NCBI GenBank assembly: GCA_002319795.1
Contig: DCFU01000015.1
Span: 1-40,307 of the forward strand
Source of the DNA: Megamonas sp. UBA1796
Lineage (GTDB): Bacteria > Bacillota > Negativicutes > Selenomonadales > Selenomonadaceae
Direction: 5' to 3'
DNA length: 40,307 nt
Shown here: positions 34,064 to 40,307 of the stretch, in pieces
Position numbering within the stretch: position 1 is the first letter of the stretch
How the letters are laid out: each line of letters begins with the position of its first letter
Notes under the pieces: model-generated
Told to the model about the DNA's origin: nothing
The model's input: the letters and a program-made list of their open reading frames with translations, nothing else
The model's database searches: none
Program-made: the position numbers and the translations under genes

Positions 34064-35323
34064 TCAGAGTACATCCTCTCCCATCTCATGGAATAAGCTC
34101 GCCCTTGCCTTTGCATAATCATACTTGGCAGCAATATTTTCAAACTGGGCATTCAAATAAAATTTCACAGCATCTATACGATTCAGCAAAACTCCACCTG
34201 CCAAGTGATATTTCTCCGCTTCCATAGCATAATATTTTTTTGACTGCTTCACCAACCGGTCTGATGAAGCAAGCCTTGTTTCTGCATTTCTGATACTGAA
34301 ACAAGCTTGCCGCACGGCAAAACGAACCGCATCCTGATCTTTTTCCAAGTTGAGCTCTGCAATCCTGACCTCCTCTTTAGCAGCACGAACCTTAGCTTTC
34401 GTAATTCCATTATCAAATAAATCCCATTGCGCGTTAATTCCTGCTGTATACCCATGAGCCGTATAGCCGGCTGTAGACATCCCCCTTGTCAAATCCGTCG
34501 TAACCGACATATTAAGACTCGGCAAAAAACCAGCCTGCTCTGTTTTTACGGCAAGCTGTTTTTGCCTGATTCCATATTGATCTATCATTAAATCTTTACG
34601 ATTCTTTAATGCATAGTTCACACAATGATCTTCATTTCCCTCAAATGCCGTAACAGAAAAATCGTCCGTCAAAAGCAAGGGTTCTTTCTCTGCCAAGTGC
34701 AATAAATTCTTCAAGTCCCGCACGCTTATCTCATAATCATTTTCTGCGTTCAGCAATTCCTGTTTAGCATTCGAGAATGCAACCGCAACCCGCAAAGCAT
34801 CACCAGAATACTTTACAAAGTACGTTCTGCCAGTATTCTTAGCATAAAGACGATATATATTTACCGCATCCTGTGCAATAGCGACCTTTTTTCTCTTCCC
34901 CAGTACATCATAATATACATCGAGAACACGTAAACGAACGTTTTCTTTTTCCCTGGCTGTATGTAAAACTGCCATCTGCATCCCTATATTTTCACTCTCT
35001 ATCATAGCCTCATTCGCGCCTCCCGAATAAACAGGCAGGCTTGCTGTCAAACTGTTCGATAGCGTAGATGCAGTATCCCCCTCTTCCGGTACAGAATGTG
35101 ATACATCTGCATTTGTCGATAAGGATAGCCCATTATTCCCTTTTGCCTGCTGCAATGCAGCGGCTGCTATCCCCTCGTTTTGCTGACTTATTTTTATCGA
35201 GCTGTCTTGTTGCCATGCCAAATCAATCGCTTGCCGAATAGAAAGCTGTGCACCAAAAACCACCGAAGTTTGGCATAAAAAAGCTCCTACACCTATGCAT
35301 ATTATTTTTCTCCATCGAATCAT
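34064..35323 (-). CDS. TolC-family outer-membrane efflux protein
   Basis: A 419-residue protein with a signal peptide (MIRWRKIICIGVGAFL to VVFGA) and two OEP repeats rich in long helices: LSIRQAIDLAWQQDSSI opens the first and GNEDHCVNYALKNRKDL the second. NAQWDLFDNG and LPVYSGG are the strand segments of the beta-barrel. It should form an outer-membrane duct for type I secretion or RND/ABC efflux, and it is the best evidence in the window for a diderm cell. No inner-membrane or adaptor partner is adjacent. GAGGGTC precedes the ATG. Confidence 0.88.
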   Translation of the reverse strand: MIRWRKIICIGVGAFLCQTSVVFGAQLSIRQAIDLAWQQDSSIKISQQNEGIAAAALQQAKGNNGLSLSTNADVSHSVPEEGDTASTLSNSLTASLPVYSGGANEAMIESENIGMQMAVLHTAREKENVRLRVLDVYYDVLGKRKKVAIAQDAVNIYRLYAKNTGRTYFVKYSGDALRVAVAFSNAKQELLNAENDYEISVRDLKNLLHLAEKEPLLLTDDFSVTAFEGNEDHCVNYALKNRKDLMIDQYGIRQKQLAVKTEQAGFLPSLNMSVTTDLTRGMSTAGYTAHGYTAGINAQWDLFDNGITKAKVRAAKEEVRIAELNLEKDQDAVRFAVRQACFSIRNAETRLASSDRLVKQSKKYYAMEAEKYHLAGGVLLNRIDAVKFYLNAQFENIAAKYDYAKARASLFHEMGEDVL

Positions 35324-35510
35324 GCCCCGGACCCTCTCTTTATAAGTTTTCCAGTTAATTGTATCATTTTTTTATGAAAGTCCTATCAAAAATAAAGCGT
35401 ACTATATGAAAACCGACTGTATACAAAGATACTGCCTGGATAAAATATAAAATTCGCCTATAGCCATCCAGATATCCAAGAGACAATTTTAAAATTCATA
35501 AAACAAACAC

Positions 35511-35539
35511 TTGACAACTTGTTTACAAAAGTCTACAAT
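35511..35539 (+). promoter_or_regulatory. sigma-70-type promoter of the T-box transcript
   Basis: TTGACA (35511-35516), 17 bases, TACAAT (35534-35539). Transcription would begin near 35546, about 45 bases before the T-box stem I. Confidence 0.8.
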
Positions 35540-35591
35540 TCCAAGTATAGATTTTTATTTATTGTAAACAGTATATTGATAATATATACAT

Positions 35592-35842
35592 TTGATGAAG
35601 AGAACGAGTACGCATTTCATTCGTTTTCCCAGAGAGCCGATATCTGCTGAAAATCGGCAAACGGAAAAATGCTGAAAATCATCTCCGAAAAGCGACGCTG
35701 AAATAAGTAAGCGAAGACGTTTGTTCTACGTTACAGGAAACGCGTATGTTTGTACGTTGAAAGAGCATTTGTCCGTAATGACAGATGAATTTGGGTGGTA
35801 TCACGGAAAACTTCGTCCCTTGCAAAGGGGCGAAGTTTTTTA
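35592..35842 (+). promoter_or_regulatory. T-box riboswitch, specifier probably AUC (Ile)
   Basis: Stem I opens with the K-turn-like GATGA (35594-35598) and has AGTA of the specifier loop (35607-35610), helix GCATTT/AAATGC (35612-35617 with 35667-35672) and the distal hairpin GCCGAT/ATCGGC with AGAGA. The 3' side of the specifier loop reads TGAAAATCA before TCTC-CGA; ATC (35678-35680) followed by A is the best specifier. The antiterminator core GGGTGGTATCACGG (35793-35806) has UGGU, which calls for a tRNA with discriminator A, as tRNA-Ile has; this argues against Glu or Asn. A terminator (35811-35835, 11 bp, then T6) follows. Uncharged tRNA should allow read-through into the transporter gene. 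Confidence 0.88.
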
Positions 35843-35886
35843 TTTTATAAAATTTATTTTAAACTCTTATAGCAGGAGGCTTTTTT

Positions 35887-36870
35887 ATGGAAAAATGTAA
35901 AAAAATCAGTTTGTTTCTCTCAGGCAATACTTCGCTCATTATCATCGGCATTGCCATCTTCACCTTTTTCTTCCCCGCTGTATTTAAATGGGTCAAGGGA
36001 AATACGCAACTATTTATTCTGTTCATGATTATGTTCACTATGGGACTCACTATGACATTGCAGCAGTTCAAAGATCTAGCCAAAAATCCGACGGATGTCT
36101 GTATTGGTGCAATTGCCCATTATACAATCATGCCGCTCCTCGCATTCTCTGTAACAAAAATTTTTGATTTACCGGATCCGATTGCTCTCGGCCTTATTCT
36201 CGTAGGCTGCTGTCCCAGTGGTCTGGCTTCAGATATTATGGCCTTTCTTTGCCACGGTGACGTTCCCTTTGCCGTTGGTACCACGGCTGTATCCACTCTG
36301 TTTTCTCCATTCCTGACGCCAATGCTCGTTCTCTATCTTGCCGGCGCTATCGTAAACATCCCTGCACAAGCCATGTTCATCACAATTGTTGAAACCGTCA
36401 TTCTACCAGTCATACTGGGCCTCATCATCAACTATTTTTATCAAAGCAATCCCCGTTTCTATGACGTGCAAAAAATCATGCCAGGTATTTCCGTTATTGG
36501 TTTTGCACTCATCGTCGGCGGCGTTGTCGCCCTGCAGGGCTCCAATTTTTTCATATCCGGCCTCATCATTCTGGCTGCAGTCATCCTGCATAACTGCGGT
36601 GGCTATGCACTCGGCTACATGGTTGGACGCACCGTTGGCATGAATCAAGCAAAAAAACGCACCATCACACTCGAAGTAGGTATGCAAAATGCTGGTTTAG
36701 CCACGGGCCTCGCTATGGCCCATTTCTCTGCCATTCCCGAAGCTGCTCTCGTTGCTGCCGTTGCCTGTGTATGGCATTCTATTTCCGGTACACTGCTGGC
36801 AGATTACTTTGCCAAGAAAGATGCCCATACCGAAAAAATCACAAAAGCCAAACCCGTATCAGCAAAATAG
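35887..36870 (+). CDS. BASS-family sodium-dependent organic anion symporter
   Basis: A 327-residue protein with about nine to ten membrane segments. It follows the bile acid:sodium symporter family: FMIMFTMGLTMTLQQF early, GLILVGCCPSGLASDIMAFLCHGDVPFAVG in the middle and TLEVGMQNAGLATGLAMAHF late, with the Na+-site regions of this fold. Bacterial members carry keto acids such as pantoate precursors as well as bile acids. Control by a probable Ile T-box suggests uptake of a branched-chain amino acid precursor or 2-oxo acid. AGGAGG precedes the ATG. Its 3' end overlaps the convergent gene by 67 bases. Confidence 0.9.
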   Translation: MEKCKKISLFLSGNTSLIIIGIAIFTFFFPAVFKWVKGNTQLFILFMIMFTMGLTMTLQQFKDLAKNPTDVCIGAIAHYTIMPLLAFSVTKIFDLPDPIALGLILVGCCPSGLASDIMAFLCHGDVPFAVGTTAVSTLFSPFLTPMLVLYLAGAIVNIPAQAMFITIVETVILPVILGLIINYFYQSNPRFYDVQKIMPGISVIGFALIVGGVVALQGSNFFISGLIILAAVILHNCGGYALGYMVGRTVGMNQAKKRTITLEVGMQNAGLATGLAMAHFSAIPEAALVAAVACVWHSISGTLLADYFAKKDAHTEKITKAKPVSAK

Positions 36871-37226
36871 ATTCCCTTGTTTTGTAAATTTTTTAAACAA
36901 GCTTCAAAATAAACCTTATTATGTTCCGGATACCTTTCTTTATAAGGCAATTGGCAACACTGCAGCGAATAATACGGCGAGCATTTTTTTCCCCGGTACA
37001 TTTCATCCTCCCATACTGGATCAACATGATAACCGCGCTTTTTCATTTCTTTTATCACACACTGATGATATGCATAGAGCATACGGGGATGATACTGAAA
37101 TACATAATTTACCGTTGCATGATTTCGGCCCCAGCCATTTCCCCTTAAAGCACAGCATTCCCTATGTTGTCCTAAGAGTTGCTGTCGGGGCAACACCGGC
37201 AATAAATCAATATGCCATAAGCGCAT
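36804..37226 (-). CDS. TIGR02328-type protein, related to pyrimidine-dimer glycosylase (Pyr_excise)
   Basis: A 140-residue protein beginning MRLWHIDLLPVLPRQQLLGQHRECCALRG, followed by NHATVNYVF and the RGYHVDPVWEDEMYRGKKC block, as in the conserved TIGR02328 family that resembles phage T4 endonuclease V-like proteins. A DNA-repair role is possible but unproven. The start at 37226 is chosen because the family begins MRLWH and AGGAGAGGG lies just upstream; the longer frame adds 27 unrelated codons. Its 3' end overlaps the last 67 bases of the transporter gene. Confidence 0.8.
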   Translation of the reverse strand: MRLWHIDLLPVLPRQQLLGQHRECCALRGNGWGRNHATVNYVFQYHPRMLYAYHQCVIKEMKKRGYHVDPVWEDEMYRGKKCSPYYSLQCCQLPYKERYPEHNKVYFEACLKNLQNKGIYFADTGLAFVIFSVWASFLAK

Positions 37227-37277
37227 ATTCCCTCTCCTCACTCCTGATATCACAGCATAATAACTTAAGTAGCCATG

Positions 37278-37293
37278 GCAGAAGTACTTCTGC
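37278..37293. repeat. 16-bp perfect palindrome upstream of the TIGR02328-type gene
   Basis: GCAGAAGTACTTCTGC reads the same on both strands and lies about 52-67 bases before the start codon. It may be an operator; there is no loop or T-run to make it a terminator. Confidence 0.45.
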
Positions 37294-37406
37294 ATAATGC
37301 ATTCCATGTATAACTCCGCTAGTGGCTGCTTTTATTAAGCCCATAAAGTTATCTTTTCGATATCTGATACAAAAACTATTCCCTGCTGGAATATGCAAGT
37401 AAAAAT

Positions 37407-38222
37407 TTATATGATTTTAGCAACTTCTTCGATAGACATAGCCGTTGTTGTCATTTTTTCGATTGCGACAACAATTTTTTCAATCGCTGCTGCCTGATTT
37501 GCGCCCAAAGAAGTAGCTTTATCAATCACTTCTACTGTATCTTTCGCCGATTTTTCCATCGACTGCAAAATAGTTTTAATTTTAACTACGGATTCTGAAC
37601 TATTTGTGGCCATCTTTCTTATTTCTTCCGCTACCACAGCAAAACCACGACCATGTTCACCCACTCGTGCAGCTTCAATAGCCGCATTGAGTCCTAGCAA
37701 ATTAGAATTTGCTGACACACTGCTGACAAACGCTAAAATTTCATCTGTCTTAGCAATCGCCTTAACCATTTCGGAATTTGTCCGCTGCATGTTATGCAAG
37801 TTTTGCGATAAGTCACCTGCTGCAGAAGATACTTCTTCCGCAGTAGCGAGAATTTTTTCTGAAGAAAGTGCTATATGCTGCGCAATGCCTTGTAACCTTT
37901 CCTGCGTTTCCAGACTCGTTGCCGTAGCTAAAACCCCTACTATTTTACTATCTTCGATAATAGGAATACTAATTGCTTTGATTGACACACCATACAATTC
38001 ACTCGGCAAGGTCATACGAACTTCCGAGCCACTTGTCAGGCACTTTCCTACAGACCCCTGTTCTGGAACTCGAGAGTTCAAGGTAACATTCATTTTAAAC
38101 GTTTTTGGTTGAACAAACGCAACAATAGTTCCATCTGTATTGACAACCATTACACAACAATCCAAAGGGTTAAGTTTTTGAAATAATTCTGCCCGTGCGG
38201 AAAAAGTTTCCAACTGCGTCAT
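37407..38222 (-). CDS. soluble methyl-accepting chemotaxis-type protein
   Basis: A 271-residue protein with no membrane segment. Residues 1-110 form a small sensor-like domain (DCCVMVVNTDGTIVAFVQP, IPIIEDSKIVGVLATATSLE). Residues 115-271 are a short MCP signalling domain with the conserved hairpin tip SSVSANSNLLGLNAAIEAARVGEHGRGFAVVAEEIRKMA, where CheA/CheW dock. It may sense redox or a cytoplasmic ligand. No che genes are near. The start at 38222 has GAGGGGG upstream. Confidence 0.88.
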   Translation of the reverse strand: MTQLETFSARAELFQKLNPLDCCVMVVNTDGTIVAFVQPKTFKMNVTLNSRVPEQGSVGKCLTSGSEVRMTLPSELYGVSIKAISIPIIEDSKIVGVLATATSLETQERLQGIAQHIALSSEKILATAEEVSSAAGDLSQNLHNMQRTNSEMVKAIAKTDEILAFVSSVSANSNLLGLNAAIEAARVGEHGRGFAVVAEEIRKMATNSSESVVKIKTILQSMEKSAKDTVEVIDKATSLGANQAAAIEKIVVAIEKMTTTAMSIEEVAKII

Positions 38223-38532
38223 GTTCGTTAAACCCCCTCTTATAATTAACAACGAATTATAAATTCTATAATTTTACTATAATCCGTTTAGAATGAAAAA
38301 TCAAAGGGTTTATTGGTATATTTAAAACATTCAACCGTCCATCTATATATCCTAAAAGGCTCTCTTAAACAAAAAAATCAACCCCAATCATCTATGATTT
38401 TTCTATTCCTTATTTGCTCACCAATATCTATATTTGTACAACGGCAACAGAAGCATAACCATTTTTTGAACCCGCATGAACAAAATGTTTTTTTCAAAGC
38501 ATCGAATAGCGTAAAAATTTAATCACACAACA
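38223..38532. other. intergenic region, no gene seen
   Basis: AT-rich. It should contain the promoter of the chemoreceptor-like gene; GAATT-ATA-AATTC (38251-38263) is a short palindrome close to its start. No convincing terminator for the anion transporter gene above it and no ORF with a ribosome-binding site. Confidence 0.4.
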
Positions 38533-39765
38533 TCATCCTGCTATATATTGCAACCAAAAAAAACAAAAAACGGATAAGATAACCGTCAAGGGAAACCCAA
38601 CCCGCAGATATTCTTTTCCCTTTAACAAAACATTATTTTTCTTAGCAATTTCAGCTACAATCAAATTAGCAATCGAACCAAAAATCGTAAGATTTCCCGC
38701 AAAAGTAGAAAATAAAGCCAACGCCTGCCATTTCAACCCGGCATCTTCCACTGGGATATAATATTGCAGCAAAAGAACGGCCGGAACATTACTGACCAGA
38801 TTTGATAAAACAATACTTATAAAAGCAAAAGAATCCAATCTCTGCATAGCATCCACCGGGAGCCAGGATTGTATCAAATTCAAAAGTCCGCTTGCTTTCA
38901 CCCCCCCAATAATAACGAACAAGCCAATAAATATAACTAACAAATTAAAATCAATGTTTTCGTAGATGCGATTGGGGTTAATCCTACGAGTAATCAACAA
39001 GAATGCCGCGCCCATGCTCGATACTAAGGCGATATCATACCCTGCCACATAAAAAGCAAGTACAAAAGCCAAAGTCAGTCCACTTTTCCACAGCAAATAA
39101 GAATAAATATGTCCTTCATTTAATGATGTTGTTGCTAAAGGGCCTTGCAATTTTTCCTTATAAATCAGTCGTAAAAGTCCATATGTTAAAATTAAACCAA
39201 AAAAAACAATAGGTGCGGCCGTTTTAAAATATTCTACAAAACTTACTTTAGATAAATTGCCAATTAAAATATTCTGGGGATTCCCCAAAAAAGTTGCAGC
39301 ACTGCCAATATTCGAAGCTAATGCCAACGCTAACAAATGTGGTAACGGATCGCACTCCCCCCGTTGGCAGATCATAAGGACCACCGGTGTCAGCAATAAA
39401 CAAACAATATCATTGATAGCAAGCGCCGACAAACAACTGCTAAGCATTATTACGGCTGCCAATAATTGCTTTTTCGAATGTACATTCGCTGCTGTCAAAC
39501 GGCCTAAAAGCTCAAACAACCCAGCAATTTTCAAATTTGCTGCCAACACCATCATCGAAAACAGAACAACAATCGTGCGATATTCTATGGCTTGCGTTGC
39601 CTCATCAAAAGACATCACGCCAAAGCCAACCATAGCCGAAGCTCCGATAAGTGCTACTCCAGCCCGATCAATACGGAAAAACGGACTTTTCCCTAAACTA
39701 AAAACCAGTAAAACAATACATAAAATACCCGCTGCTATAGATTCTGCTTCCCATGATATTAGCAT
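38533..39765 (-). CDS. ArsB/NhaD/CitM-type anion transporter of the ion transporter superfamily
   Basis: A 410-residue membrane protein with about 11 hydrophobic segments. Family-typical blocks include IEYRTIVVLFSMMVLAANLKIAGLFE, SALAINDIVCLLLTPVVL and ALASNIGSAATFLGNPQNILIG in the first half, and SNLVSNVPAVLLL plus TFAGNLTIFGSIANLIVAE in the second, giving the inverted repeat of re-entrant N-P motifs. Members carry arsenite, dicarboxylates, sulfate or Na+/H+; the substrate is not readable. Start at 39765 has GGGAGG upstream. It is not next to the ACR3 gene. Confidence 0.82.
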   Translation of the reverse strand: MLISWEAESIAAGILCIVLLVFSLGKSPFFRIDRAGVALIGASAMVGFGVMSFDEATQAIEYRTIVVLFSMMVLAANLKIAGLFELLGRLTAANVHSKKQLLAAVIMLSSCLSALAINDIVCLLLTPVVLMICQRGECDPLPHLLALALASNIGSAATFLGNPQNILIGNLSKVSFVEYFKTAAPIVFFGLILTYGLLRLIYKEKLQGPLATTSLNEGHIYSYLLWKSGLTLAFVLAFYVAGYDIALVSSMGAAFLLITRRINPNRIYENIDFNLLVIFIGLFVIIGGVKASGLLNLIQSWLPVDAMQRLDSFAFISIVLSNLVSNVPAVLLLQYYIPVEDAGLKWQALALFSTFAGNLTIFGSIANLIVAEIAKKNNVLLKGKEYLRVGFPLTVILSVFCFFWLQYIAG

Positions 39766-39934
39766 GATAATCCTCCCTTCCATGTAAAAAATTTCTTTAT
39801 ATCTTTTAGAGCCGCCCAGTCGCCTTGCAGTTCTACTTAAAATGGATTACAGTCAAAGCAGCTGCTCCCTTTTCCAACTGTGCATATCATAACAATGGAA
39901 AAGTAAAATAAACCTTTTAAAAATCGAACCGGAC

Positions 39935-39969
39935 TGCTATTTTATTGCCATATTGACAACAAAATAGCA
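39935..39969. repeat. inverted repeat between two divergent genes
   Basis: TGCTATTTTATTG (39935-39947) and CAACAAAATAGCA (39957-39969) pair in 12 of 13 positions with a nine-base loop. It lies in the 267-base divergent gap, so it is an operator candidate for the anion transporter gene or the small ORF at 40033. Confidence 0.5.
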
Positions 39970-40032
39970 CCCATCCTTAGTGACATAAGCTTAGCAACAA
40001 AAAACAAAACACAAAGGAAAGGCACTAATCCC

Positions 40033-40266
40033 ATGTTACTCCCAAATAACACTTTTGAAAATACCCCCCAATCTTTTTTGTCAGCCCCTTACAGACCTGC
40101 AGATTTGAATTTCATGGGTAAACCATTCTATATCGAGGCAGATTTTCTGCTGTTACCGGCCGCTAAAGTTATACAACCCCCGCAACCCCGGACGAAAAAT
40201 GCGTATGCTAAGGTTTTTTCGATGGTTCACCTCTCTCACATTTTGGAATCTGCAAGCCCCGCATAG
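40033..40266 (+). CDS. hypothetical small protein, 77 residues
   Basis: No family recognised. The product has no signal peptide or membrane segment and is rich in Pro and Ala. AAAGGAAAGG precedes the ATG at about ten bases, which favours translation, but there is no other support. It is close to the window end. Confidence 0.4.
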   Translation: MLLPNNTFENTPQSFLSAPYRPADLNFMGKPFYIEADFLLLPAAKVIQPPQPRTKNAYAKVFSMVHLSHILESASPA

Positions 40267-40307
40267 GAACAATGAATTTTTATATCTATAACAGGCATCC
40301 CCTTAAA

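Overview
The window looks like a chromosome segment of an anaerobic, low-to-mid GC Firmicute with an outer membrane, most likely a member of the Negativicutes; I cannot name the genus. The reasons are a TolC-type outer-membrane protein, exported proteins that have signal peptides but no LPXTG anchor, strong AGGAGG ribosome-binding sites, a T-box leader, and an anaerobic amino-acid and C4-dicarboxylate metabolism (tyrosine phenol-lyase, two aspartases, a Dcu exchanger). No rRNA, tRNA, CRISPR array, prophage or intact insertion sequence was seen.

Left part (1-9.4 kb): enolase followed by a thioredoxin-reductase-like flavoprotein and a glutaredoxin-like protein, which together resemble the NADH-dependent Cp34/Cp9 pair of Clostridium pasteurianum. 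Then come a small exported protein, a membrane diguanylate cyclase and a LysR regulator. The LysR gene converges on an apparent peptide-use operon: M20 peptidase, dipeptide epimerase, permease. A DUF3870 gene lies upstream of that operon.

Tyrosine region (9.8-16 kb): APC permease, tyrosine phenol-lyase with a near-consensus sigma-54 promoter and two 4-nt-spaced palindromes, a MarR-type autoregulated pair (His-rich MarR plus a Cys-rich small protein), and a TyrR-family sigma-54 activator. A ~330-nt structured element with its own sigma-70-type promoter precedes tyrR. It is closed by a 14-of-15-bp stem, and I do not recognise it as any known RNA. It is the best candidate here for something undescribed.

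Middle (16-22 kb): a decayed Fic toxin with an intact VbhA-like antitoxin, a YbjQ-family protein, an exported 5'-nucleotidase, a large PAS-GGDEF-PAS protein and a P1-family (S58) peptidase.

Aspartate/fumarate cluster (21-29.4 kb): P1 peptidase, RpiR regulator, argininosuccinate-lyase-like enzyme, aspartase and Dcu exchanger on the minus strand, with a second aspartase divergent. The lyases should generate fumarate for fumarate respiration, with succinate exported by Dcu. Palindromes in the divergent promoter region are candidate RpiR operators.

Right part (29.4-40.3 kb): an XRE-TehB-like methyltransferase fusion and an ACR3 arsenite exporter, an exported Ntn hydrolase, small proteins, a TolC homologue, a T-box (specifier probably AUC, isoleucine) controlling a BASS-family transporter, a TIGR02328-type protein, a soluble chemoreceptor-like protein and an ArsB/NhaD-type anion transporter.
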